In this document: positions 44,522 through 53,161 of the stretch, piece after piece
Numbering within the stretch: position 1 is the first letter of the stretch
Layout of the letters: each line of letters begins with the position of its first letter
Origin: Thalassospira sp. MCCC 1A03138
GTDB taxonomy: Bacteria > Pseudomonadota > Alphaproteobacteria > Rhodospirillales > Thalassospiraceae
Assembly (NCBI RefSeq): GCF_002115785.1
Contig: NZ_JFJY01000004.1
Coordinates: 62,001 to 126,000, forward strand
Direction of reading: 5' to 3'
DNA length: 64,000 bases
Made by a program: the position numbers and the translations under genes
The notes under the pieces: generated by a model
The model's database searches: none
Seen by the model: the letters and a program-made list of their open reading frames with translations, nothing else
What the model was told of the DNA's origin: nothing

Positions 44522-45607
44522 TCAGCGCACCAGAAGATACTGATCAAACGGCAGTTCAATCATTCTTGTTCCGGTTGTCCGCGCAATCAGATCAAGTGAC
44601 ACCATTGCATCGGCAACATTGAACCGCCCACGGATTTCGAGATCGGCAATGCCGGGATCAAGCCAGATTTCCATGCCACTCTGTCGGCTTACGGCATGTA
44701 TCACATCAGACAGCTTTGCTGGTGAAAACACCCGCCAACCTTCAAGGATTTGCGTAATATTGTCGCCATTGAAGTCATGCCGCCGGACATCGCCCCCGCT
44801 GGATACAGTCACCCCTTCACCTGCATGAAGGGTGACTTCACGGGCAGGCGGCGATTGTTGTTGTTGTACCCGGACGGTTCCTTCGGCAACGCCGACTTCG
44901 CTGGTTTGATCATCACCGATCACAACGAAACGTGTCCCGACAACAACAGCCCGACTTTGTAGCGTGGTTACCACAAGCGGGTGGTCCTTATTCGGTGCAG
45001 CCGAAATCACTACCGCCCCATCCTCCAGAACGATATGGCGTTCGCGTTCGGTAAATTTCCAATAAAGCCGGGTACCAGGTGCCAGTTGCAATTCGCTGCC
45101 GTCCGGCAAAAACTGACGAACCGGTGCCATGTTCGCCGCGATATACCCCGGATGACCAGAATGGTCTGCCGGGGACAATGTCAGGACGGCAACAAGAATC
45201 GCCACGCACATTGCAACACCGCCCCAGATTGCTTTTCGCACATTTGATGCCCTTGGCGGGGTCGAACGTCGCGGCTTACCGACAGGCATCGATATTTGCC
45301 GCGTGCTTGATGGTGCATGGTTTCGCGCACCGGTACCTTTCTCAGTATCGAATTTCCGCAAGATATCATCGAAATCACGGTCACTGAGAAAGGCCCGAAC
45401 CGCGCGCGCCGCCTGTTCATGATCCGCACTTTGGCCACACCACTTCTGAAATGCGACATGCGTATCTGTGCCCTCAATATCCGCACCATCGCGAGCAAGC
45501 CATTGCAGTGCCTGATCAACAAGGCGGCTTTGCAGATCTTTCTGTTCTGTGGTCTCCGGTTTATGGCCGGTATGGCGGTTGCCGCTCATAAGCAAAGGCC
45601 TAGTCAT
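44522..45607 (-). CDS. fecR: FecR-type anti-sigma / signal-transfer protein
   Basis: Inner-membrane protein of 361 residues. N-terminal cytoplasmic anti-sigma region (DUF4880: QALQWLARDGADIEGTDTHV, FQKWCGQSADHEQAARAVRA), a single span at about 126-145 (IWGGVAMCVAILVAVLTLS), then the periplasmic FecR domain (QFLPDGSELQLAPGTRLYWK, TRFVVIGDDQTSEVGVAEGT) and a C-terminal STN-like module that meets the receptor. The ATG at 45607 overlaps the sigma gene stop, so the two are coupled. ATG 45589 is an alternative. Confidence 0.93.
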   Translation of the reverse strand: MTRPLLMSGNRHTGHKPETTEQKDLQSRLVDQALQWLARDGADIEGTDTHVAFQKWCGQSADHEQAARAVRAFLSDRDFDDILRKFDTEKGTGARNHAPSSTRQISMPVGKPRRSTPPRASNVRKAIWGGVAMCVAILVAVLTLSPADHSGHPGYIAANMAPVRQFLPDGSELQLAPGTRLYWKFTERERHIVLEDGAVVISAAPNKDHPLVVTTLQSRAVVVGTRFVVIGDDQTSEVGVAEGTVRVQQQQSPPAREVTLHAGEGVTVSSGGDVRRHDFNGDNITQILEGWRVFSPAKLSDVIHAVSRQSGMEIWLDPGIADLEIRGRFNVADAMVSLDLIARTTGTRMIELPFDQYLLVR

Positions 45608-46133
45608 AGTGTTTCATCAGACCACGGCACGTTGTCATGGCACGATAAAGATGCTTCTCGATCGCGGCCTTTGACAATCCGGTCGCTGCGGCAATTTCAT
45701 CATGGGTCTTACCATGCAACTTACGCAAGATGAAGACTTCTCTGGATCGCGTCGGCAAGGATGAAATTGCTTGCTCAAACGCCTGAAGACGCTGACGATG
45801 GTATATAACATTGTCTGCAAGCGGGCGGTCCTCCGCTGTCCATTCCAGCGGATCAAGCCCGGATTTAAGTTCGACAATATAACCGACATTGCGACGTCTT
45901 TGATGATCCCGGATCAGATTAAGAACCACGGTCCGAAGAAATGCAGGTGGATCGCTGATCGGTTCTTGCCTGTCTTTTGCCCCGGCAATCCTTACAAAGG
46001 CATCTTGGACAATGTCCTTTGCCTCATCAGGATTTCCCAACTTCCGCATAGCCAAACGCAGCAGGGACGCACGTTCCTTTTCAAAGGCGCGGACAAGATT
46101 TGCCGTTATGTGATGGGGCGCAAAAAAGTTCAT
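45600..46133 (-). CDS. fecI: ECF RNA polymerase sigma factor, FecI-like
   Basis: Sigma-70 ECF factor of 177 residues: region 2 with MRKLGNPDEAKDIVQDAFVR and PPAFLRTVVLNLIRDHQRRR (-10 recognition), region 4 with LPTRSREVFILRKLHGKTHD and IAAATGLSKAAIEKHLYRAM (-35 recognition). It should be released by FecR when the STN receptor binds its ligand. ATG 46133 aligns with family starts; a GTG at 46184 in the same frame is less likely. No clear ribosome-binding site is seen. A perfect palindrome 60 bases upstream (46193-46214) suggests repression by an iron or other regulator. Confidence 0.92.
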   Translation of the reverse strand: MNFFAPHHITANLVRAFEKERASLLRLAMRKLGNPDEAKDIVQDAFVRIAGAKDRQEPISDPPAFLRTVVLNLIRDHQRRRNVGYIVELKSGLDPLEWTAEDRPLADNVIYHRQRLQAFEQAISSLPTRSREVFILRKLHGKTHDEIAAATGLSKAAIEKHLYRAMTTCRGLMKHYD

Positions 46134-46192
46134 GAAAACAGACAGGAACGTGAATTTGTTCCTGCTGACATACACCAGCAGCACTTAGATGC

Positions 46193-46214
46193 AAATAGTT
46201 ATTAATAACTATTT
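46193..46214. promoter_or_regulatory. Perfect 22-bp palindrome upstream of fecI (candidate operator)
   Basis: Half-site AAATAGTTATT is repeated exactly in inverted orientation with no spacer. It is A/T-rich, lies 60 bases before the sigma start and resembles the size and composition of Fur-family operators, though it does not match the classical Fur box base for base. Confidence 0.6.
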
Positions 46215-46260
46215 CTGGACATCACAGCAGCTAGAATAACATCAGCCAGACCGGGATCAG

Positions 46261-46974
46261 CTATTTGGCGTCATGGAAAATGATGCCAAGCGTATGGCGT
46301 GTCCCTGCGCGCAGGCGCGAAACGCCGTGGCGCATATTCACCCGGTACGTGCCGCGCGTTCCCGCGACCGGACGACGATGAACCGGGAAAATCACGGCGT
46401 CACCTTGCATCAGCGGCACGACTTCGGCGCGGGACTGCATGCGCGGGCGCTGTTCGGTCAGGACAAATTCGCCGCCTTCGAAATCCGTTTTCTGGTCGCT
46501 TAGAAGGATCGCGACCTGCAGCGGAAACACGCAATCGCCGTAAACATCCTGATGCAGGCAATTGTAATCCCCCGCACCATAACGCAGCAAAAGCGGCGTC
46601 GGGCGGGTCTGCCCCGCATCATGGCATTGGGCAACAAACCGGGCATGATCGCCGGGGAAATGCCGATCCAGCCCCATCTCCCGGTTCCACCGGTTGGCAA
46701 TTTCGGCCAATGGCGGATAAAGCGATTGCCGCAGATCCGCAATAATATCGGGCAGGGGATAGGCAAAATATTTGTATTCGCCGCGCCCGAAACCATGTCG
46801 GGCCATATGGATGTGGCTGCGAAATGTATCCGGCTCGTCATAGCGGTCAATCAATGCCCGGCAGGTGTCTGGATCGATCAGTTTTTCAAGGATTGTGCAG
46901 CCATATGCGTCAAGCTCCCGGGAATGTTTTTCCCAATCAAGCGATCCGATCCTGTCACGGGTCATCTCGTTCAT
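46261..46974 (-). CDS. 2OG-Fe(II) oxygenase encoded with ada
   Basis: A 237-residue double-stranded beta-helix oxygenase. Iron ligands are His141 and Asp143 (NCLHQDVYGDCVFPLQ) and probably His216 (NMRHGVSRL), with Arg226 for 2-oxoglutarate (RAGTRHTLGIIFHD). Fold and spacing resemble prolyl-4-hydroxylase and AlkB-type enzymes, but AlkB's own signature is absent. The start ATG overlaps the ada stop codon by three bases, so it should be made with Ada during the alkylation response. This pairing recurs in other Proteobacteria; a role in alkylation repair is inferred. ATG 46974 is the only sensible start. Confidence 0.9.
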   Translation of the reverse strand: MNEMTRDRIGSLDWEKHSRELDAYGCTILEKLIDPDTCRALIDRYDEPDTFRSHIHMARHGFGRGEYKYFAYPLPDIIADLRQSLYPPLAEIANRWNREMGLDRHFPGDHARFVAQCHDAGQTRPTPLLLRYGAGDYNCLHQDVYGDCVFPLQVAILLSDQKTDFEGGEFVLTEQRPRMQSRAEVVPLMQGDAVIFPVHRRPVAGTRGTYRVNMRHGVSRLRAGTRHTLGIIFHDAK

Positions 46975-48059
46975 TGCCCGGCCTCCCCGCTTTCAAGGTC
47001 CAGCAGGGTTTGCTTGCGCTCCACGCCCCAGCGATATCCGGAAAGATCACCATCCTTGCGCACCACCCGGTGGCAGGGAATCGCAACCGCGATGCTGTTG
47101 GCGGCACAGGCCTGTGCGACAGCACGGGTAGCACGCGGCGATCCGATCTTTTCGGCGATTTCGGCATAGCTTGCCTTTGTCCCGACCGGAATTTCCGAAA
47201 GTGCCTGCCAGACGCGTTGCTGAAAGGCAGTCCCGCGGATATCGAGCGGCGGGTTATGGCCAAGTTGCGGGGCTTCAACCAGACCGATGACCTGCGCCAT
47301 CCAGTCTTCGAACGCCGGGTCACCGCCGATCATATCTGCCTTGGGAAAGGCATCCTGCAACTGACGCACCAGCGCATCGGGGTCATCGCCCAGAAGGATC
47401 GTGCAAATTCCCTTGGCACTTGCCGCACCAAGGATCGCGCCAAGTGTGCATTGAGCCACGGCAAACCGGATTTTTTCGCCCTTGCCCCCCGCACGATAGC
47501 TGCTTGGCGTCATGCCCAGCATCTTGTGCGAGCGTTCATAAAACCGGCTGTTGGAATTGTAACCCGCGTCATAGATCGCCTCGGTCACGGTATTGCTGCT
47601 GCGCAATTCCTCGCGCACGCGCCCTGCCCGATACGCACTGGCATAGGCCTTTGGCGTCACCCCGGTTAGCGATTTAAACACCCGGTGGAAGTGAAAGCGG
47701 CTCATCCCGGCCTGTACAGCCAGATATTCAAGGCTTGGCATTTCTTCAGCATTGCGGATGGTTTCGCATGCCTTTGCCACCGCATCGGCATTGCGTTCAG
47801 CAATCGATGCACTGTTCGGAAGGCACCGTTTGCACGGGCGAAAACCCGCCTGCTCGGCATCGTCGCAACTGGCATGGAACGCGACATTTTCCCGGCGTGC
47901 CAACCGTGCGCAGCAAGACGGGCGGCAATAAACCCCGGTAGTTGCCACTGAATAATAAAACCGCCCATCGGCTTTGCCATCGCGTTTTGCCACGGCCTGC
48001 CATTTATCTTCGTCACTGATCCAGCGGATCGTTTTGTTCAATCTCGTCTCCGTCAGCAT
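46971..48059 (-). CDS. ada: Ada: methylphosphotriester/O6-methylguanine-DNA methyltransferase and transcriptional regulator
   Basis: A 362-residue bifunctional protein. The N-terminal zinc domain has Cys45 (GVYCRPSCCARLARR; the methyl acceptor from phosphotriesters), Cys49, Cys76 and Cys79. An AraC-type HTH follows at about 95-195 (YLAVQAGMSRFHFHRVFKSL, EAIYDAGYNSNSRFYERSHK). The C-terminal DNA methyltransferase domain has the acceptor Cys329 in AIPCHRVV and RAVAQACAANSIAVAI. ATG 48059 follows AAAGGAG. It is divergent from the SDR gene across about 220 bases that contain an inverted repeat (48159-48187). Confidence 0.97.
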   Translation of the reverse strand: MLTETRLNKTIRWISDEDKWQAVAKRDGKADGRFYYSVATTGVYCRPSCCARLARRENVAFHASCDDAEQAGFRPCKRCLPNSASIAERNADAVAKACETIRNAEEMPSLEYLAVQAGMSRFHFHRVFKSLTGVTPKAYASAYRAGRVREELRSSNTVTEAIYDAGYNSNSRFYERSHKMLGMTPSSYRAGGKGEKIRFAVAQCTLGAILGAASAKGICTILLGDDPDALVRQLQDAFPKADMIGGDPAFEDWMAQVIGLVEAPQLGHNPPLDIRGTAFQQRVWQALSEIPVGTKASYAEIAEKIGSPRATRAVAQACAANSIAVAIPCHRVVRKDGDLSGYRWGVERKQTLLDLESGEAGQ

Positions 48060-48158
48060 GGGATGGCTCCTTTATCAGAATACAGGGATGCCAAATGCAT
48101 CCGTTTGACCGGCATTCTGATCGTCCATTCCGTTGACCGCACTCCGTTCCTTGCTTTC

Positions 48159-48187
48159 GAATTCGTGGCCGTCATATTTACGAATTC
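48159..48187. promoter_or_regulatory. Inverted repeat in the ada-SDR divergent gap
   Basis: GAATTCGT-N13-ACGAATTC, a perfect 8-bp repeat at about 100 bases from each gene. Candidate regulator site for either gene. Confidence 0.4.
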
Positions 48188-48283
48188 AATGCCAATAACC
48201 GGAGTGATCCGTTTCCGTTCGCAATCTAGCGTCATGACATTCGGCCTTGCTGGCCATCCTATCATGACACAGGAGACGGAAAT

Positions 48284-49055
48284 ATGTTCACACTGGACGG
48301 TAAAACCGCAATCATCACCGGGGCCAGTTCCGGCATCGGTCACGCCATGGCCGAACTTTTTGCCAAACAGGGCGCACAACTTGTCCTTAATGCGCGGCGC
48401 GCCGATCTGCTTGACGATATGGTCGCCAATATTCGCGATGCCGGTGGCATGGCGGTTTCGGTTCCCGGCAACATCACGGACGAAGCAATTTCAAAACAGC
48501 TGGTCGAGGCCACCCTTGATCATTTTGGCAAACTTGATATCGCGGTCAATAACGCCGGGATGGTCGGGGGAATCGGTTTCGATCCCTGATATGGCAACCG
48601 ATGACTGGCATGAAATGATCCAAACCAACCTGACATCGGCGTTTTTCGGGGCGAAATATCAATTGCCCGCGATGCTTGCCAATGGCTCGGGATCAATGAT
48701 CCTTACATCAAGCTTTGTTGGTTATTCTGTCGGCATGCCCGGCATGGGGGCCTATGCCGCCAGCAAGGCAGGCATGATCGGATTGATGAAGTCGCTGGCA
48801 GCCGAATACGGACCACAGGGCATTCGGGTCAATGCGCTGCTGCCCGGTGGAACCGATACTCCGGCCAGCATCACCAACAAACCCGGTGCGGGGCCGGAGG
48901 TCGAACAGTTCGTCAACAGCCTGCATGCCTTAAAACGCATGGCAAAACCGTCCGAAATGGCGCAGGCCGCCCTATTTCTGGCATCCGACGCGGCAAGCTT
49001 TGTGACGGGCGTGCCGTTCCTTGCCGATGGCGGGGTTTCAATCAACCGGACCTGA
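48284..49055 (+). pseudogene. Short-chain dehydrogenase/reductase gene split by a one-base frameshift
   Basis: The first 101 codons give a clean SDR N-terminus (MFTLDGKTAIITGASSGIGH, KLDIAVNNAGMVGG) and then stop at 48590. The rest of the protein continues in the next frame: MATDDWHEMIQTNLTSAFFG, the catalytic GAYAASKAGMIGL (Tyr-x3-Lys) and ALFLASDAASFVTGVPFLAD. Loss of one base, either from the GGGGG run (48566-48570) or the TTT run (48577-48579), restores a 256-residue enzyme. GGAG precedes ATG 48284. The downstream part is intact with normal codon use, so the break is recent or a sequencing error. Confidence 0.85.
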
Positions 49056-49093
49056 TGACGGGACGGGCCGGATGCATCGTGTCCGGTCCGTTT

Positions 49094-50845
49094 TCAGTTG
49101 CGCAAAAACTGCGTGATATCAACTTCGTCGCACTGTCCGGGTTGCAGGTATTTACGTCCGTATTCGATGTAAACGCCCGACGACAGCAGCAATTCGAACA
49201 GATCATTGTCGATCTGCCCCTTGTCGCGCATGTCAGCCAGGATCGCGATGCATTCCGATAACATTTTGGGCCGTTTATAGGGACGGTCAACCGCGGTCAG
49301 GGCCTCGAATATATCGGCAATCACCATCACCTTTTCGAGGATGCCCATATCTTCGCCAAGCAATCCGTTGGGATAGCCCGAACCATCCATTTTTTCGTGA
49401 TGGTTGCCCGCAATCGCCGGAATGCGTTGCAGTTCCCGAGGATAGGGCAACTGTGCGAGCATTTCCTGTGTCACCACCACATGATCATTGATGATCTTGC
49501 GCTCTTCCGATGTCAGGGTACCGCGCGGAACCGAAAGGTTATAAAGTTCTCCGCGGTTAATGCCCAGATAGGCCTGATCGCGGCGGTCATCCAGAAGCCT
49601 TTCAACGCCGGGCTGGCTGAATTTGGCACGGTCATCTTCGGTCAGGCGTTGATTTTCGGCCCATGAAAGCCCGAGGGTACGGTCAAAATGGCGCACCCAT
49701 TCCTGCGCCCCGATTTCATGCAGGACAAAGACCGCGTCGGTATCAAGTTCGTCATCACCAATATTGCTGTGCGCAACCATTGAAAACTGGCTTTCAAGTT
49801 CGGCAATCCGGGCGTTGAAATCGGCATCGCAACGTTTGGCATCCTCGCCCGCGAGCTTGCGTTTGAGCATCTCGATTTCGGCATCGCGGCGAAGCACTTC
49901 GAACCGGGTGCGGACTTCATGAATTCGGTTATGGATGGTTTCAAGTTTGGTGGCCTTTTCCACCACATGATCGGGTGTGGTGATCTTGCCGCAATCATGG
50001 AGCCACGCCGCCAGATCAAGCTCGTACCACTCCATATCCGTCAGATAGAAATTGGAAAATGTTCCCCGTTTTTCATCGACGGCGGCCTTGGCCAACATAC
50101 GGGCAATGATGGGTACTTTTTCACAATGATGGGCTGTATGGGGGGATTTGGCATCAATTGCCTGCCCCAGAACACGCACGAAACTCTCCATCAGGTCGCG
50201 CTGTGCCATCAAAAGGCGGCTGTTTTCAAGTGCGACCGCCGCCTGGCTTGCCAGCGCATTGATGATCGGTTCGATTGCCGGATCAAAGGCAATAATATCG
50301 CCCGCATCGTTGCGCGCATTGATCAACTGCAACACGCCGATCACATTGCCGCGCGTATTTTTAAGCGGTACCGTCAGGAATGATTTCGACCGATAACCGG
50401 TTTTGGCATCAAAGGCGCGCGTGCCGGAAAAATCGAACCCGTCGGCGAAATAGGCATCCTCGATATTGATCGATTCACCACTTAACGCGACATAGGTGGC
50501 GATGTTTTTGTGATTGGGGATGCCCGCTGCATCATAAAGCGGCAGGGGTGGAAAAGGTTTCTCGTTTTCGCGGCCCGATACGAAGAACGTATCAAGCGTA
50601 TCGTTCATCAGAATACGAAATTGAAGTTCCGTCTCGTCCTTGTTGACCAGATACAGCGACCCGCCATCGGCATTGGTAAACTGCCGGGCTGCCATCAGGA
50701 TTTTCTGATGAAGTTCCTCACGACCCTGCTCTGCCGACAGGGCAATACCAAGATCCACCAGCTGCGCAAGATAGCGCGCATCGGTGTCTTCGCTTCGGGC
50801 TATGCGGGTTGGAGGATTTTTCAAATCATCCCCGGTGCGGGTCAT
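49094..50845 (-). CDS. GAF and HD-GYP domain protein (probable c-di-GMP phosphodiesterase)
   Basis: A 583-residue cytoplasmic protein. N-terminal GAF domain at about 25-210 (ARQFTNADGGSLYLVNKDET, SFLTVPLKNTRGNVIGVLQL). The HD-GYP part has His283-Asp284 (AAWLHDCGKITTPDHV), the HHExxDGSGYP motif at 482-492 (NHHEKMDGSGYPNG) and IADIFEALTAVDRPYK. Between about 305 and 440 lies a long mostly helical, charged insert where standard HD-GYP domains have a short loop. HD-GYP enzymes hydrolyse c-di-GMP to pGpG/GMP; the insert may change this. ATG 50845 is used. It stands alone. Confidence 0.88.
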   Translation of the reverse strand: MTRTGDDLKNPPTRIARSEDTDARYLAQLVDLGIALSAEQGREELHQKILMAARQFTNADGGSLYLVNKDETELQFRILMNDTLDTFFVSGRENEKPFPPLPLYDAAGIPNHKNIATYVALSGESINIEDAYFADGFDFSGTRAFDAKTGYRSKSFLTVPLKNTRGNVIGVLQLINARNDAGDIIAFDPAIEPIINALASQAAVALENSRLLMAQRDLMESFVRVLGQAIDAKSPHTAHHCEKVPIIARMLAKAAVDEKRGTFSNFYLTDMEWYELDLAAWLHDCGKITTPDHVVEKATKLETIHNRIHEVRTRFEVLRRDAEIEMLKRKLAGEDAKRCDADFNARIAELESQFSMVAHSNIGDDELDTDAVFVLHEIGAQEWVRHFDRTLGLSWAENQRLTEDDRAKFSQPGVERLLDDRRDQAYLGINRGELYNLSVPRGTLTSEERKIINDHVVVTQEMLAQLPYPRELQRIPAIAGNHHEKMDGSGYPNGLLGEDMGILEKVMVIADIFEALTAVDRPYKRPKMLSECIAILADMRDKGQIDNDLFELLLSSGVYIEYGRKYLQPGQCDEVDITQFLRN

Positions 50846-51065
50846 AAATACGCGCCATTATCTGTGTCCACTCGCGATCAGAGCGGTTTGCCCGCCCTTG
50901 TTCTGGAATGCTCGTTTTACGAACTGTATCCATCAGGAGATTGAGATAATCTTAGCAGATGGCAAGTTCCACACAGGTAAAAAGCGATAATAAAGCTGTT
51001 ATGCCCCAAAACAGGGTCCAAGCATAGTAATGCGTTTGGTGCGTGTCACTCCCTGATAAAAAAGA

Positions 51066-52088
51066 TCAAAACTGCCAATTGGCCGGGACCCAGGCATAGC
51101 CGACATCCGTCTTGAGCATCCGGCCAAGGCCCGGGAACGGATAGTGGAAGCCGAGAACAAGGAGTCGGTCTGTCGCTGCCATGTCAAAGATGCGACGGCG
51201 AGAGGCAAGAGCCGTTTCCTTGTCGCGATCCGGCCCCGGCAGCCATGACCGGTCGACATTGACGATCGGATGATACGCAAGATCGGCCGTCAGCAGGAGC
51301 TGATCATTTCCGGATTGAACAAGGAAATTTGCCATGCCAGGTGTATGGCCCAATGCCGGAAGCGTGGTCAGCCCGGGGACGATCTCCTCACCGGCTTCGT
51401 ACAATTCGATCCCGTTTGTGACCGGCTCGACACTCCGCCTGATGGCGGCGGCGAAATTGCGACGGAAATCCTCGGGCACCGGCATGTAGGAAAGGTCTGG
51501 ATCGTTGGCGACAAAAAAGTCCCAATCGGCACGGGGCGCAAAGACAGTCGCCCTTGGAAAGGCCTTGCCTCCATCGACTGTTCGAAGATTGCCGACATGG
51601 TCCGGGTGCGTGTGCGAAACAACCACAATATCGATATCCTCGGGCCTTAAGCCTATGGCCGCCAGATTCTCGAAGATGCGACCACCTTGCGGGCCCATCG
51701 TCTGCCCGGCTCCGGCCTCAAGAAGGATACGCCTGCCATTCGTTTCGATAAGAAGCGTGTTGAGGTTCAGTGTCAGGCGGTCGGTCGGCAGGAAGGCTTG
51801 TCTCAGAACCTCCTCCAGTTCTGCCTCCGGCGCGTTGCTGGCGTAAATCCGTGGCGGGCCGCCGATCAGCCCGTCGCTCAGTACGGTGGCAGATATGTCG
51901 TCTCCGACGCGAAAACGGTAATGGCCGACATTTCCACCGGCATTCCCACTCTGGACGGGAGACGGCGCGCCGGAAGCAGCCTGCGCAAAAGCCATGTCGC
52001 CGGTTGGCAGGATCAGTCCCGCCGCTGCCGATGCAGCTGTCAGCATGATCTTTCTGCGATTCAATGTGATTCCGCTCATACTCATCAT
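51066..52088 (-). CDS. Secreted MBL-fold metallohydrolase
   Basis: A metallo-beta-lactamase-fold protein of about 340 residues with an N-terminal signal (LNRRKIMLTAASAAAGLILP to AFAQA); the NRRKIML sequence suggests Tat export. Zinc ligands are seen in SHTHPDHVGNLRTVD (HxHxDH), the HTPGMANF region and a later Asp in LLLTADLAYHPIVN. The family includes lactonases and other hydrolases. Starts at 52088, 52085 and 52079 are all possible. It is divergent from a LysR gene across about 165 bases, which makes that regulator its probable controller. Confidence 0.88.
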   Translation of the reverse strand: MMSMSGITLNRRKIMLTAASAAAGLILPTGDMAFAQAASGAPSPVQSGNAGGNVGHYRFRVGDDISATVLSDGLIGGPPRIYASNAPEAELEEVLRQAFLPTDRLTLNLNTLLIETNGRRILLEAGAGQTMGPQGGRIFENLAAIGLRPEDIDIVVVSHTHPDHVGNLRTVDGGKAFPRATVFAPRADWDFFVANDPDLSYMPVPEDFRRNFAAAIRRSVEPVTNGIELYEAGEEIVPGLTTLPALGHTPGMANFLVQSGNDQLLLTADLAYHPIVNVDRSWLPGPDRDKETALASRRRIFDMAATDRLLVLGFHYPFPGLGRMLKTDVGYAWVPANWQF

Positions 52089-52214
52089 CCTGTCCAAATA
52101 TCTGATTGCAGATGCCGTATTTGATTTCAGCTTGGTGCAGCATCGCGATTATCCGCAAGCGACGCCTCACAACATGCTTTCTAGGGATGACACAGATCGA
52201 GCGCGCAGATAAGC

Positions 52215-52238
52215 TAATAAGAACAGATCAACTTATTA
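52215..52238. promoter_or_regulatory. Inverted repeat upstream of the LysR/MBL pair
   Basis: TAATAAG-N10-CTTATTA, a 7-bp repeat 15 bases before the LysR start codon; possible LysR autoregulatory site. Confidence 0.4.
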
Positions 52239-52252
52239 AGCAAAACTTTGCA

Positions 52253-53161
52253 ATGAAACCGCTACGCCTTGACAGCCTGGAGATATTTGAGGACGTCGTC
52301 CGATGTGGAGGCTTTAGAGCCGCCGCGCTTGGCAGGGGCGTATCATCCTCTGCCATCAGCCAATCGATCAGTGTGCTTGAGGAAGCGCTTGGCATCCGTC
52401 TGCTGAACCGAACGACACGCAGCGTCTCGCCAACCGAAGCAGGCGAACGACTTCTTGAACGACTTGGACCTGCCCTTCACGACATCAGAACAGCGATCGA
52501 CGATCTCAATCAGCTTCGAGAACACCCATCCGGTACTGTGCGGATCAATGCGCCGGGCCCGGCCGCCGACCATGTTCTGTGCCCACTTGCTTTTGAATTC
52601 ATGGAAATTCACCCCGACATTAATGTTGAAATCGTCAGCGATGCTGCGATCATCGATATTGTCGAGCATGGTTTCGACGCCGGTGTGCGTTTCGGACATC
52701 AACTTGCCCAGGACATGATCGCGATGCCGCTGGGTCCCGCCTTACAATATGCAATTGTGGCTTCCCCCGATTATCTGCGCAAGAGGGGGCGCCCCGGTTC
52801 GCCGGACGATCTTCTGATGCATGACTGTATTCGCCGTCGTTTTCCTGGCGGAACCATGGTGACGTGGAAATTCGTGAACAACGGGAATGAGGTCGAAATC
52901 ACGCCGAAAGGCCGGTTGACGCTGAGTTCCGCGCATCAGGAGCGTCAGGCAGCCCTTGCAGGATCGGGCATCGCGCATCTGTTTGAGGATTATATCCGCG
53001 ACGATGTCAAACAAGGCAGACTTGTCGAATTGCTTGTCGACTGGAAGAAGAAACTGCCGAGTTGGTATCTGTATTATCCGAACCGGCGCCACACAAGTGC
53101 GGCCATGCGAGCCTTTCTCGAATACATCCGCAATCGGAAATGGCCCCCGATTGGAGACTAA
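52253..53161 (+). CDS. LysR family transcriptional regulator
   Basis: LTTR of about 302 residues starting MKPLRLDSLEIFEDVVRCGG, HTH in LGRGVSSSAISQSISVLEEA, and effector domain GTVRINAPGPAADHVLCPLA with EIHPDINVEIVSDAAIIDIV and GFDAGVRFGHQ. The layout matches the CrgA/AaeR type. The frame is open about 49 codons upstream, but the family begins at ATG 52253 despite a weak ribosome-binding site. Divergent from the MBL hydrolase gene. Confidence 0.88.
   Translation: MKPLRLDSLEIFEDVVRCGGFRAAALGRGVSSSAISQSISVLEEALGIRLLNRTTRSVSPTEAGERLLERLGPALHDIRTAIDDLNQLREHPSGTVRINAPGPAADHVLCPLAFEFMEIHPDINVEIVSDAAIIDIVEHGFDAGVRFGHQLAQDMIAMPLGPALQYAIVASPDYLRKRGRPGSPDDLLMHDCIRRRFPGGTMVTWKFVNNGNEVEITPKGRLTLSSAHQERQAALAGSGIAHLFEDYIRDDVKQGRLVELLVDWKKKLPSWYLYYPNRRHTSAAMRAFLEYIRNRKWPPIGD

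Noticed and set aside
46193..46214. Naming the palindrome a Fur box outright
   Set aside because: It is a perfect palindrome in a suitable place, but it does not match the classical Fur consensus closely enough to name the regulator.
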